Positions 32,013 through 40,774 of a DNA stretch of 64,000 nt are shown here, piece by piece. Below the pieces are notes generated by a model that had not been told where the DNA came from, searched no databases, and was given only the letters and a program-made list of their open reading frames with translations. The translations under genes were made by a program, and so were the position numbers. The stretch spans positions 434,001 to 498,000 of the forward strand of contig NZ_ATXF01000005.1 of NCBI RefSeq assembly GCF_000421545.1, read 5' to 3'. The stretch comes from Agromyces italicus DSM 16388. GTDB taxonomy: Bacteria > Actinomycetota > Actinomycetes > Actinomycetales > Microbacteriaceae. Every line of letters starts with the position of its first letter. Position 1 is the stretch's first letter.

Positions 32013-32365
32013 TCAGTCGGGTCGCGGCAGCACCGTGGGCACGCGAGTCGTGAACTCGAGGAACCGCTGCATGAACACCCGCAAGAACTCCTCGGTACTC
32101 GAAACCGTGACCTCGCCGTCGGGTGCGATGAGCCCCGGCGTCAGCTGGAGGTACGCCTCCGGCGCGTTCATCTGCGGCGCGTTGCAGAAGCTCAGGATGC
32201 TGCGCAGGCTCTGCTGGGCGACGGCCGTGCCGAGCGCCCCGGGCGCTCGGGCGCGAGCCTGACGAGCACCTTCGCGAGCGTTCGGTTGATCGAGTCGCTC
32301 GCGAGGCTGCCGACGAAATACCCGACTCGATAGGGCGGCTCATGGTGGATGATGTCGACCTGCAT
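32013..32365 (-). pseudogene. NADPH-dependent FMN reductase with internal deletion
   Basis: The 5' part from the ATG at 32363-32365 encodes YRVGYFVGSLASDSINRTLA, the flavodoxin-like start of NADPH-dependent FMN reductases. The 3' part, in another frame, encodes the family C-terminus: GTAVAQQSLRSILSFCNAPQ, then EAYLQLTPGLI, DGEVT and a natural stop at 32013. Between them about half of the normal 180-190-residue protein is missing, including the flavin-binding middle (the PEYN region). The junction lies near 32234-32255, in a CGAGCGCCCCGGGCGCTCGG palindrome. The product cannot be functional. Confidence 0.8.
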
Positions 32366-32439
32366 GCGAGAACCCCCTCGTCTCCTGGGATTCCAGACTG
32401 CCCCCGGGGCGAGGCGACCCGCCAGAGGCATCCCTCTCG

Positions 32440-33276
32440 TCAGCGTCGCCCGGTGAACCGCTCCATCGAACGGTAGATGCCGAACCCGTCGCCCACGACA
32501 CGGTCGAACACGCGGGTCGGCAGCAGGCCGCGGAGCGCTCGCGAGAGCCGTACGCTCGCGGGCAGCTCGACGAGCGGTGTGCCCGCGAGCATCGCCCGCC
32601 AGACCCGGTCGACGACGACGTCGGGGTCGAGCACGGGCGCGAGCAGCGGCCCGCGTGCCCCCGCGAACATGCCGGTCGCGATGTAGCTGGGTGTGACCGT
32701 CGTCACGCGGACGTGCTCGTGGCCCGCCTGCTCGAGTTCGAGCCGCAGCGAGTCGCTCCAGCCGATGAGCGCCGCCTTCGACGCGGCGTACACGGCCATG
32801 CGCGGGTTGCCGACGGTGCCGGCGGCCGAGGCGATGTTCACGATGCGAGCCGGGCGGGCGTTCGCGATCATGCCGGGCAGGAACTCGCGGGTGAGGTACA
32901 TCGGCGCGAGCGCGTTGATGTACATCGTCGGCCGGGTGTCGTCCCCGTTGTCGGTGTGCCAGAAGTACCGGTTGCCGCGCACGATGCCGGCGTTGTTGAT
33001 GAGCACGTCGGGGTCGCCGAGCTCGCGGCGGATCCGGTGCGCGGTCTTCGCGATCGCCCCGAGTTCGCCGAGGTCGACGACGTATGAATGCAGGCGCGTA
33101 CGGCCGCGTGAGATCACGCCGAGTTCGTCGACGGTGCGTGCGAGCGCGCCGGCGTCGCGGTCGAGCAGGATGGCGGCGGCCGCGCCCTCGGCCACGGCAC
33201 GCTCGGCGTACGAGCGCCCCATGCCGCCGGCGGCTCCCGTGATGAGCACCTTGGCACCGCGCACCGTTCTGTTCAT
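32440..33276 (-). CDS. Short-chain dehydrogenase/reductase
   Basis: A 278-residue classical SDR from the ATG at 33274-33276. It shows the cofactor loop LITGAAGGMGRSYA, NNAGIV, the serine strand IVNIASAAG and the catalytic YAASKAALIG. The C-terminal 60 residues are longer than usual and carry a hydrophobic segment (LSRALRGLLPTRVFDRV), as in membrane-associated SDRs. It lies downstream of the AlkD-like gene in the same direction with a 23-base gap. The substrate is unknown. Confidence 0.88.
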   Translation of the reverse strand: MNRTVRGAKVLITGAAGGMGRSYAERAVAEGAAAAILLDRDAGALARTVDELGVISRGRTRLHSYVVDLGELGAIAKTAHRIRRELGDPDVLINNAGIVRGNRYFWHTDNGDDTRPTMYINALAPMYLTREFLPGMIANARPARIVNIASAAGTVGNPRMAVYAASKAALIGWSDSLRLELEQAGHEHVRVTTVTPSYIATGMFAGARGPLLAPVLDPDVVVDRVWRAMLAGTPLVELPASVRLSRALRGLLPTRVFDRVVGDGFGIYRSMERFTGRR

Positions 33277-33299
33277 GCTGCAATTCTCGCCGACGCCGG

Positions 33300-34070
33300 T
33301 CAGCGCATCGCGCGGTACGCGGCCCGTGCCTCGGGCGTCAGGTGTTCGGTCGCGTAGGCGAGCATGGTGCGCGGCATCCGGGTCGCGTACGCATCGAGGA
33401 ATCCGGTGAGCTCGGCCCGGCCGACCCGCTTCCCGACTTCGCGCAGCATCCAGCCGACGGCCTTCTGGATCAGGTCGTGGCGATCGTCGAGCAGGCGCAC
33501 CGCGATCGCGAGCGCCGGGCGTGCGTCGCCCGCCTTCGTCGCCGCGAAGGTCGCGAGCACCGCGACGCGTCGCTGCCACACCGAAGGGGATGTCGCGAGC
33601 TCGACGAGGAGCAACGGTTCGGCCTGCTCGACCGGAGCGCTCGTGAAGAGCAGCTCGCCGACGAGCGCCTCGGCCGAGCTGTCGACGAGGTCCCAGTTGT
33701 CGACGCGACCGCGGCGCACCGCCGCGAGGTATGCCGCGTGCAGCTGCAGCCGAGCCGCCTCGTCGCGCGTGCGGGTGCGGCTCGCTCGGGCGAACTGCGA
33801 CACCATGATGAGCAGGGCCGCGAGCCGGTGCTCGTGGATCGGACTGTCGAGAAGCAGGTCGACCTCGGCGGGCGGCAGTCCGGCGAAGCGGCGTACGACC
33901 GCACGCGTCTCGGGCACCGTCACCCCGATGAAGCGGTCGCCTTCGGCGTAACCCCCTGGCGCGGTCTTGAAGAATCGGGCGATCTGCGGCACGCGGCCGG
34001 CGTCGGCCGCGGCGGCGAGCGCGGCGCGAACGCCGTCGGCGGTCTGGGCCGGAGTCGAGGCGTCCGTCAT
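33300..34070 (-). CDS. AlkD-like DNA alkylation repair protein
   Basis: A 256-residue all-helical HEAT-repeat glycosylase. The signature RVDNWDLVDSSAEALVG (about residues 122-138) includes the conserved Trp and Asp that face the damaged base, and QKAVGWMLREVGKR follows as in the family. AlkD removes N3- and N7-alkylated purines without base flipping. TAGCGT stands 6 bases from the ATG on the minus strand (leaderless). A second, unrelated-looking alkylation-repair protein lies at 44115. Confidence 0.88.
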   Translation of the reverse strand: MTDASTPAQTADGVRAALAAAADAGRVPQIARFFKTAPGGYAEGDRFIGVTVPETRAVVRRFAGLPPAEVDLLLDSPIHEHRLAALLIMVSQFARASRTRTRDEAARLQLHAAYLAAVRRGRVDNWDLVDSSAEALVGELLFTSAPVEQAEPLLLVELATSPSVWQRRVAVLATFAATKAGDARPALAIAVRLLDDRHDLIQKAVGWMLREVGKRVGRAELTGFLDAYATRMPRTMLAYATEHLTPEARAAYRAMR

Positions 34071-34123
34071 GCCGGTACGCTACCGCCCTTCCTTCTCGCC
34101 GGGGCATCGGCGACGATGGAGCG

Positions 34124-34654
34124 ATGAGCGAAGCGATCACCGAGACGGAGTCCGTGGCCGCGGACGCGGCTGCGGACGCGGCTGCGGACGAACGGAGGGT
34201 CGAGTTCCGCCCGATCACGGGCGACGACCTGCGCATGTGGCTGCCCGAGTCGATGGCCTACTACGAGGCTGCCAGGCTGCGAGCCGGCGACACCCCGTCG
34301 GAGGCGAAGGCCGCGGTCGAGGCGTCGACGAATCGCTTCTTCACCGACGGCGAACTGAAGCCCGAGCACGTGCTGCTCGCGATCATCGCCGACGGCGAGG
34401 AGGCGGGGTGGCTCTGGCTCGGCCCGTGGGCCGAGGGGGGCGACGCGTGGTGGGTGTGGGATGTGCACGTGCGCGAGCCGTTCCGCCGTCGCGGTCTCGG
34501 GCGGGCGGCGATGCGGCACGCCGAGGTGGTGGCGCGCGAGCACGGCTCGCCGACGCTCGGCCTCAACGTGTTCGCCTACAACGTGCCGGCGATCGAGCTC
34601 TACGAGAGCCTCGGCTTCGAGGCTGCCTCGCTGCACATGGCCAAGTCGATCTGA
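34124..34654 (+). CDS. GNAT-family N-acetyltransferase
   Basis: A 176-residue protein with an Ala/Asp-rich N-terminus (about 20 residues, containing repeated AADA) and a GNAT domain. Motif A is VWDVHVREPFRRRGLGRAAM, and the C-terminal VFAYNVPAIELYESLGFEA is characteristic. The start lies 53 bases from the divergent AlkD-like gene, and a strong hairpin terminator follows at 34688. The substrate is unknown. Confidence 0.87.
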   Translation: MSEAITETESVAADAAADAAADERRVEFRPITGDDLRMWLPESMAYYEAARLRAGDTPSEAKAAVEASTNRFFTDGELKPEHVLLAIIADGEEAGWLWLGPWAEGGDAWWVWDVHVREPFRRRGLGRAAMRHAEVVAREHGSPTLGLNVFAYNVPAIELYESLGFEAASLHMAKSI

Positions 34655-34687
34655 GCCGGGCCCGAGCGCGCGCCTCCGGGCGCAGAT

Positions 34688-34725
34688 CGAGAGCGGGGCC
34701 GCCGGTCGGCGTGACCCCGCTCTCG
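34688..34725. terminator. Bidirectional hairpin terminator
   Basis: CGAGAGCGGGG (34688-34698) and CCCCGCTCTCG (34715-34725) are perfect 11-base arms in the gap between two convergent genes. Confidence 0.8.
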
Positions 34726-34733
34726 CGTGGGGC

Positions 34734-35189
34734 TCATCGATTGCGTGGTGAGATCGGCCGCGGCTCGGGCGTCGGCGTGGGGCCGTCGTCGTCCTGCGAC
34801 TGACCGTACTTCTCGGCGTACTCGGCGAGACGCTGGCCCTGCACGTCGGCGGCCGACTGCTCGACGACCTCCGCCTGCTTGGCCTCGCGCACGGCATCCT
34901 GGATCTGCGTGGAGTGCGCGCGTGCGGCCGCCTCGATGCGCTCGGTGCGCTCGGCCTCGCGCAGGATGTCCTGCATGGTGGTGCCCTGAGGGGCGAACTC
35001 GGGCGCATGAGCCCGGCTGCGCTCCAGCGCGGCCTCTTGGCGAGCCGCGTCCTGCTGCGATTGCAGTGAGGTCACACTCGATGCTCCGGCGCCGCCTTCG
35101 AGTTGGGACTGCACACCGGCGCAGCCGCTGATCGCGACGATGAGGACGACGGCACCGATCACTGCGGCGCCGGTTCTGTTGGTGTTCAT
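34734..35189 (-). CDS. Small lipoprotein with a coiled-coil-like charged region
   Basis: A 151-residue protein from the ATG at 35187-35189, preceded by AGGAGAGG. Signal peptide and lipobox (IVAISGC, Cys near residue 23) indicate export and lipidation. The mature part is rich in Ala, Glu, Gln and Arg with heptad-like spacing (residues about 45-125), then ends in a Pro-rich tail PTPTPEPRP. No domain was recognised. An ATTTGA/TCAAAT dyad lies 35 bases upstream. Confidence 0.75.
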   Translation of the reverse strand: MNTNRTGAAVIGAVVLIVAISGCAGVQSQLEGGAGASSVTSLQSQQDAARQEAALERSRAHAPEFAPQGTTMQDILREAERTERIEAAARAHSTQIQDAVREAKQAEVVEQSAADVQGQRLAEYAEKYGQSQDDDGPTPTPEPRPISPRNR

Positions 35190-35557
35190 GGCCCTCTCCT
35201 GTTCATGTTGGGGGTTCGCGGGGATTTGAACAATCCTCAAATTAGGTCGAACGGCACACCCCGTCATCGGGACCGACCCCGGTGTTCTCCTCGGTGTCCG
35301 CCTCACCCCGCGGTAGGGCTGGTGCGGAGCGTCATCCGGGTGGACGCTGAGGTACTTCCGATTTCCGGCCGATTGGGGCGGGTGCGCACCGTGGACGATC
35401 TCCGGCGCCGTTTCCCAGCTGAACGCACGATTCCCGCGTTGCAGTGCAATCAATCGCGAGCGGATGCCTCGTAGCCTTGAGTTGTACGGCGATTCCCGCC
35501 GCGCGCAGTTTCACTGCGACCCCGCATCTGACCCCTCACTGAGGAACGGAGGTTCAC
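35190..35557. other. 368-base divergent intergenic region
   Basis: No gene was found between the lipoprotein and the DUF6421 gene. The region holds the dyad ATTTGA-acaatcc-TCAAAT at 35224-35242, likely a promoter-proximal regulatory site of the lipoprotein gene, a moderately AT-rich patch around it, and the GGAGG ribosome-binding site of the DUF6421 gene at its end. Confidence 0.6.
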
Positions 35558-37009
35558 ATGTCGAACATCACGATCGACCCCATCGTCGGCGAACCCGAGG
35601 TCCTCGAGGACCTCACGCCCGCGCAGATCGCCCTCGCCGACGGCGTGGAGACCGACCCCGCCTGGCTCCGCCTCAAGGAGTCGGCGACGAAGCTCCAGTC
35701 CCTCCAGGTGAAGGACGGCTCGGTTCCGGTCGAGACCGACAAGGGTGAGGCATCCGCCCTCATCGACGCCATCGTCGACTCGGTGACCGCCCTCGCGCCG
35801 CGCTTCCCGCACGAGGCCGCCTACCTGACCGCCCTCCAGGCCGACTTCCGCAAGTGGCAGGCCGCAGGCCTCGAGGTCCCCGACTTCCTCGATTCGCTCG
35901 TCGAGTTCCAGCCGCAGCGCCACCGCATCGACGGCATCCGCCACCTCGTCGTGTTCCCCATGACCACGCAGAACGGCTCGCTCGACCGCCACGTCGAGGC
36001 GCTCGTCGTCGAGACCATCTGGCCCGAGTGCATCGCCGCCCTCGAGGCCGGCGACTACGGCAACAAGCTCTTCGTGAGCCTCCGCCTCGTCGACTTCACG
36101 CCCGGCTACGACACCAACTCGGCCGTGCTGTTCCCCGAGACGGTGGCGATGCGCGAGATCCCGCCGTTCACGTGGGGCGCGATCTTCCAGGATCGCGAGG
36201 CGGCCCGCTACCGCAAGGTGGTGCGCGCGGCATCCGAGATCACCAAGCTGCACCTGCCCGACGACGCCGCGACGCTCCTCGACGACCAGGCGCTCACCGA
36301 GCGCACCTTCGTCATGTGGGACATCATCCACGACCGCACCCACATGCGCGGCGACCTGCCGTTCGACCCGTTCATGATCAAGCAGCGCATGCCGTTCTTC
36401 CTCTACTCGCTGGAGGAGCTGCGCTGCGACCTGACCGCGTTCCGCGAGTCGGTCAAGATCCAGCGCGGGCTCGACGCACGCCTCGCCAGAGGCGAAGAGC
36501 TCACCGAGGTCGAAGAGCAGATGCGCTCCACCGGCAAGCTCGTGCAGTACGCCGTCATCTTCGACCGCATCTTCCGCTTCGCCATCACCGGTTCGCGCGT
36601 GCGCAACTACGACGGCCTCGGCGGCCAGCTGCTGTTCGCGTGGCTCCACAAGAAGCACGTGCTCGAATGGCGCGACGTCGAGCTCAGCTTCGACTGGGAC
36701 GCGGTGGCCGACGCCGTCGTCGAGCTCGGCGACGCCATCGACCTGCTCTACTGGGAGTCGATCGACCGTCCGAAGACCGTGCACTGGCTGAAGGCCTACG
36801 AGCTCGTCTCCTCGGTCGTCACGCCGAACCCCGCGTCGGTCTGGGCCGAGGGCCTGCCCCGCGAGGTGCTCGCCGGCCCGCCCAAGGGCTACACCGACCT
36901 CGTGATGGACGACGAGTTCCCGCTGTCGATGTTCTTCGAGGCGCTCGACAAGAAGATGAAGCCGGTCATCGAGTCGACGGTCGGCATCACCGGCACGAGC
37001 GCCGTCTGA
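35558..37009 (+). CDS. DUF6421-family protein
   Basis: A 483-residue soluble protein resembling the actinobacterial DUF6421 family, without signal peptide or membrane segments. Noticeable motifs are HRIDGIRHLVVFPMTTQNGS, the RTFVMWDIIHDRTHMRGDLP segment (His-rich, reminiscent of a metal site) and FDPFMIKQRMPFFLYSLEEL. It has a strong GGAGG site and codon use typical of well-expressed genes. The SDR gene 122 bases downstream, beyond a repeat element, may be co-transcribed: related actinobacteria often keep this pair. The function is unknown. Confidence 0.72.
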   Translation: MSNITIDPIVGEPEVLEDLTPAQIALADGVETDPAWLRLKESATKLQSLQVKDGSVPVETDKGEASALIDAIVDSVTALAPRFPHEAAYLTALQADFRKWQAAGLEVPDFLDSLVEFQPQRHRIDGIRHLVVFPMTTQNGSLDRHVEALVVETIWPECIAALEAGDYGNKLFVSLRLVDFTPGYDTNSAVLFPETVAMREIPPFTWGAIFQDREAARYRKVVRAASEITKLHLPDDAATLLDDQALTERTFVMWDIIHDRTHMRGDLPFDPFMIKQRMPFFLYSLEELRCDLTAFRESVKIQRGLDARLARGEELTEVEEQMRSTGKLVQYAVIFDRIFRFAITGSRVRNYDGLGGQLLFAWLHKKHVLEWRDVELSFDWDAVADAVVELGDAIDLLYWESIDRPKTVHWLKAYELVSSVVTPNPASVWAEGLPREVLAGPPKGYTDLVMDDEFPLSMFFEALDKKMKPVIESTVGITGTSAV

Positions 37010-37019
37010 ACCCGACGCC

Positions 37020-37095
37020 GGTGGTCGAGTAGCGACGAAGGAGCGTAACGAGAGCTCGTAGCCTTGGTCTCGATACGCTTCGCTACTCGACCGCC
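37020..37095. repeat. Palindrome-ended dispersed repeat
   Basis: GGTGGTCGAGTAGCGA at 37020 is inverted as TCGCTACTCGACCGCC ending at 37095. The end sequence is shared with the element at 10272-10338 and resembles the ends of the in-frame element at 51835-51921. Confidence 0.8.
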
Positions 37096-37131
37096 GAGTC
37101 GCGCCTGCACCAGCTCGAGGAGGAGCCCCGA

Positions 37132-37800
37132 ATGACCGACAACCCAGCGGGCGCCGCAGGGCGCACCGTGCTCATCGCGGGCGCCACGAGCGCCTCGGGC
37201 CGGGCCGTCGCCCGAGCCCTGCTCGATGCGGGCGCCCGCGTCATCGCGGTGGGCAGCGACCGCGGCCGGCTCGTGGAGCTCGCGGCCGAGCTGCCGGGCG
37301 TCATCGTCGAGCAGGCCGACCTCACCGACCAGATGCAGGTGTGGCCGCTCGCGATGCGCGTGCACGGCCGAGTCGGCGATGTCGACGGCATCATCCACCT
37401 CGTCGGGGGCTGGCGCGGCGGCGGCGGCATCCCCGGCCAGACCGAGGAGGACTACCGGGTGCTCGAGCGCTCGTTCTCTGCGCTGCGCCACGTCAGCCGC
37501 GCCCTCTGGGACGACCTCGTCGCCTCCCCCGCGGGCCGCATCGCGATCGTCTCCTCGACGGCGGTCGAACGTCCGCTCGCCGGCGGCGCGAACTACGCCG
37601 CCGTGAAGGCCGCGAGCGAGGCGTGGATGCAGTCGCTCGCCCACGGCCTCGGCACGGAGGGCACGACCGGCGCCGCCGTCACCTTCCGAGTGAAGTCGCT
37701 CGCGGGCCTCGAAGAACGACTCGCGGACGAGGTCGTCGCGCTCTGGTCGACGGATGCCTCGGAGCTGAACGGCCACGTCGGGACCCTGTCGGCCGACTGA
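37132..37800 (+). CDS. Short-chain dehydrogenase/reductase
   Basis: A 222-residue SDR. The cofactor loop is LIAGATSASGRAVARALL, a variant of TGxxxGxG, and the catalytic motif is NYAAVKAASEAW. A glycine-rich insertion (VGGWRGGGG) follows the central HLVGG strand. It lies after the DUF6421 gene with a dispersed repeat between them. The start ATG has GGAGG at a good distance. The substrate is unknown. Confidence 0.83.
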   Translation: MTDNPAGAAGRTVLIAGATSASGRAVARALLDAGARVIAVGSDRGRLVELAAELPGVIVEQADLTDQMQVWPLAMRVHGRVGDVDGIIHLVGGWRGGGGIPGQTEEDYRVLERSFSALRHVSRALWDDLVASPAGRIAIVSSTAVERPLAGGANYAAVKAASEAWMQSLAHGLGTEGTTGAAVTFRVKSLAGLEERLADEVVALWSTDASELNGHVGTLSAD

Positions 37801-37843
37801 GCTCGGCGCGGCCGGCGGTCGGAGCATCGGATAGCGTCGGGTC

Positions 37844-39127
37844 ATGCGCCGCGTCCGCTCATTCGAACCCTGGATGATCTCCAACCTGGTGAGCGGGGCG
37901 GTCATGGGCGCGTTCGTCGTGCTGCTGATCCCCCCGTTCATCACCGAGGTGACGGGCAGCGCCGCCCGGGTCGGCGTCGTGTTCGCCGTGATGTCGCTCG
38001 CCGGGCTGACCGGACCGGCGGTCGCGCGAGTGGCCGACCGCTTCGATGCCCACCGCGTGGTCTACACGGCAGCCTTCGCGGCGATGGCGGTCGCATTCGC
38101 CGTCCTCGCACTCGACGTCACCGCAGAGATCTACTCACCGATCGCAGGGATCCTGCTCGGCGCCGGCATCTCGGCGAAGGCGGTGATCGGATCGGGGTTC
38201 CTCGTCGGTTCGGGCCTGCCGGAGGCGATGCAGGCGCGGCAGCTCACCGTCTTCAACCTGATGATCTTCGGCGGCCAACTCGTCGGCGGCCTGCTCGTCA
38301 CCGGCCTCCACCTCGCAGGCATGAGCACACTCACCCAGTTCTGGCTCGTCGCCGCCCTCATCGCGGCCGCGGCCGTCTTCACCTGGTTCACGACGGCGCT
38401 GCCCGAGTCCCGGCTGCGGGCGGCGGCGCAGGGCGAGCCGGGCGGCGCTCGCGTGGGCGTCGCGGTCACCGGCCCCGCCGGCGCCGCTCACGCTCCCGCT
38501 CGGCCTCGCATGCTGCGCTCACCGTTCGCGGCGCTGATCGCCGCGATCGCGTTCACGGCGATCGGCATGTCGGTGCTCTCGAGCCAGATCGCCAACATCC
38601 TGCCTGCGGTGTTCTCCATCAGCGCGACGACGACGAGCGTGCTCGTGGCGACCGCCGGACTTCTCGGCGTGCCCGCCGTCATCGTGTCCGGTGTCTGGCT
38701 CGGGAGGTCGGGCGCGGCACCGGCACTCGCCCTGAGTCTCGTCGTGCGGGCCGCGGGCTTCGTGCTGCTCGCACTCATCGGCCTCGCGGCCGGCGGCCCG
38801 GCGGTCGCCAGCCTCGCCGGGGTGCTGTACCTCGTGGTGGTGGTGACGTCGTCGCTGCAGCGTTCTCCGCTGCCGCGCGCGGCGGCGCTGCTCTCGCACG
38901 GTTCGCCGTCGGAGGCGAACGGCCTGGTGAACGCGGCCGGCGCGGCCGGTGCCTTCATCGGATGCCTCGGAGCGGGCATCATCGCGGAAGCATGGTCGTA
39001 CGAGGCGGTGCTCTGGTTCGCCGGCGCCGCTGCCGCGGCCGCCGCGCTGTTCGTTCCGTCGATCGTCCGGGCGCTCCGCCGCAGTGCCGGCGACGATGCC
39101 GTGCACGCCGTCTCGCCGACTCCCTAG
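37844..39127 (+). CDS. MFS transporter
   Basis: A 427-residue inner-membrane protein with twelve predicted helices in two halves, joined by an Ala/Gly-rich loop near residues 185-220. The ARVADRFDAHRV loop between helices 2 and 3 corresponds to the family signature. TAGCGT stands 6 bases before the ATG (leaderless). An efflux role is likely by family resemblance, but the substrate is unknown. It is convergent with the secreted protein gene and leaves a gap of only 2 bases. Confidence 0.85.
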   Translation: MRRVRSFEPWMISNLVSGAVMGAFVVLLIPPFITEVTGSAARVGVVFAVMSLAGLTGPAVARVADRFDAHRVVYTAAFAAMAVAFAVLALDVTAEIYSPIAGILLGAGISAKAVIGSGFLVGSGLPEAMQARQLTVFNLMIFGGQLVGGLLVTGLHLAGMSTLTQFWLVAALIAAAAVFTWFTTALPESRLRAAAQGEPGGARVGVAVTGPAGAAHAPARPRMLRSPFAALIAAIAFTAIGMSVLSSQIANILPAVFSISATTTSVLVATAGLLGVPAVIVSGVWLGRSGAAPALALSLVVRAAGFVLLALIGLAAGGPAVASLAGVLYLVVVVTSSLQRSPLPRAAALLSHGSPSEANGLVNAAGAAGAFIGCLGAGIIAEAWSYEAVLWFAGAAAAAAALFVPSIVRALRRSAGDDAVHAVSPTP

Positions 39128-39129
39128 CT

Positions 39130-39852
39130 TCACACGGTCGCCGCGGTGGGCATGCTGCCGACCGCGTCGGGAGCCGACGGTTCGGGAACCGCGGGCGCCG
39201 GCCGTTCAGGATCGGGCGACGGCTCGGGTGCGGCGGGCGGCGGTGCAACCGCCTCCTCGCGGTCGCGCTCGGTGGCCTCGCCGATGCATCCCGTGCCGTC
39301 GCCGTTCGGCCCTTCGAGCGCATCGAGCCACGCCAGCTGCTCGACGCCGGTGAGATCGTCGGGCATCGCCGGAGCGGTCGAGTTCGGGTCGCCGCGTTCG
39401 ATCGTCCACCATTCCCAGGAGCGGTATTCCTGCCCGGACTCGGTCATGCACTCGCGCACGAGCTGCTGGAACGCCAACCAGGCCGCCTGCTCCTCCTCGG
39501 TGGGGATCGGGCCGGAGGGCGGGGGCGTCGAAGCGGCCGGCGGTGTCGGCGCGGGTGCGGCGGGCGGGGCACCCGGGGCCGGGCGCGGGGCACCGGGGCT
39601 CGGCCGCTGGGTGGCATCGGGCGACGGCGCTACGCCGTCACCCTCGTCGCCGGCGCCGCCGGCGGAACCGTCGGGTCCTGGCGGCGCCGCGCCCGCCTCG
39701 AGATCGAGGTCGTCGCCGACCGATGGGGCCGGATGCGGGGAGCGCGCGTCGTAGAAGACGGGGGCGGCGGTCAGCGCCGCGGCCGCGCCCACCGAGAGCG
39801 CGCCGACGAAGAGCACGGTCGCGACGGCGCTCAGGACGAGGATCTTGCGCAT
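39130..39852 (-). CDS. Secreted Pro/Ala-rich protein, unknown
   Basis: A 240-residue protein from the ATG at 39850-39852 with GAGGAGGAG upstream. A hydrophobic N-terminal segment (residues about 5-30) acts as signal peptide or anchor. Residues 35-110 are a Pro/Ala/Gly-rich linker. The folded part, residues about 115-190, contains EEEQAAWLAFQQLVRECM and YRSWEWWTIE and two cysteines; another Pro-rich tail follows. No family was recognised. The ribosome-binding site is strong. Confidence 0.7.
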   Translation of the reverse strand: MRKILVLSAVATVLFVGALSVGAAAALTAAPVFYDARSPHPAPSVGDDLDLEAGAAPPGPDGSAGGAGDEGDGVAPSPDATQRPSPGAPRPAPGAPPAAPAPTPPAASTPPPSGPIPTEEEQAAWLAFQQLVRECMTESGQEYRSWEWWTIERGDPNSTAPAMPDDLTGVEQLAWLDALEGPNGDGTGCIGEATERDREEAVAPPPAAPEPSPDPERPAPAVPEPSAPDAVGSMPTAATV

Positions 39853-39979
39853 GCGGCTCCTCCTCGTCTCCCGAGGAGGTTCGCTCGGGCGTTCGTCGTA
39901 CGGGCGTCCGGCAATGGTACGTGACCCCCGAAAAGGGGGCAACCCTCGGAGGAGGCTTCCCTCGGAGCGGTGCCGCGGG

Positions 39980-40681
39980 TCAGCCTGCGACGAGCGGCGC
40001 GATCTTCATGGTCGAGATCGGGCCGTCGCACACCGTGATCCCGTAGGGCGCGTCGATGCCGCCGCCCGCTCCGTCGGAGGTGATGCGCGCCCGCAGGCCC
40101 GCCGCCTCGACGGGTGTGCAGTCGTGTGCGCCCGCCTGCGTCGCTCGGACATGGGCCGTCGCGACCCCGCCGTCCGCGCCGAGCAGGGCCGGCGAGGTGG
40201 TCGAGCCGGCCGAGAGGTCGGCCTGCGCGGGCCACCCCACCTCCTCGCCTGCGGCGTCGATCGCGATCAGCCCGGGCCACCCCTCGAACACGCAGGCCTG
40301 CGCCGCCGTGTTCGTGAAGACCAGCTCGAAGCCGAACGACCCGCCGCCCGACTCGTCGGGCAGTGGCGTGACCGCGAGCTCGAGCTGCGAGTCGTCGCAT
40401 CGCAGCTCGAGCGCCGCATCGTCGGCGAACGGTTCCTGGTCGCGCTCGGCGACCGTTCCGTCACCCGCAGACCCGGTGCCCTCGACCGGAGTCGGGGCGG
40501 CGATCGGCGGTGCGGCCGTCGATTCGGGCTCGGACGACGGCAACGGTGATCGCGAGGTCGCGGCGCCGGGCGAGGCATCCGCCGTCGACCCCGCCCCCTC
40601 GCCGGGCGCGCCGGCCGCGCAGCCGCCGAGCGCGAGTGCGGCGACGAACAGCAGCCCTGCCGTGAGCATTGCACGCGTCAT
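39980..40681 (-). CDS. DUF4232-like lipoprotein
   Basis: A 233-residue exported lipoprotein, lipobox ALGGC near residue 20, started at the ATG at 40679-40681 behind GAGGAGA. A Ser/Pro/Ala linker of about 50 residues leads to a beta-sandwich of the DUF4232 kind (LELRCDDSQLELAVTPLPDE, FELVFTNTAAQACVFEGWPG). It is co-oriented with the secreted protein gene downstream. The function of this cell-envelope family is unknown. Confidence 0.8.
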   Translation of the reverse strand: MTRAMLTAGLLFVAALALGGCAAGAPGEGAGSTADASPGAATSRSPLPSSEPESTAAPPIAAPTPVEGTGSAGDGTVAERDQEPFADDAALELRCDDSQLELAVTPLPDESGGGSFGFELVFTNTAAQACVFEGWPGLIAIDAAGEEVGWPAQADLSAGSTTSPALLGADGGVATAHVRATQAGAHDCTPVEAAGLRARITSDGAGGGIDAPYGITVCDGPISTMKIAPLVAG

Positions 40682-40774
40682 CGTCGTCTCCTCGTCGCCG
40701 AACGGTCGATCCATCAGGCTATGCCCGGTGTCGCCGTCGCGGAAGAGGGCGGGCACCGAGTCGCGCGGCGCAGC

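Noticed and set aside
30895..32343. Long minus-strand frame opposite the Ser/Thr kinase and alpha/beta hydrolase genes
   Set aside because: Composition is that of an antisense shadow; the plus-strand frames carry complete catalytic motifs.
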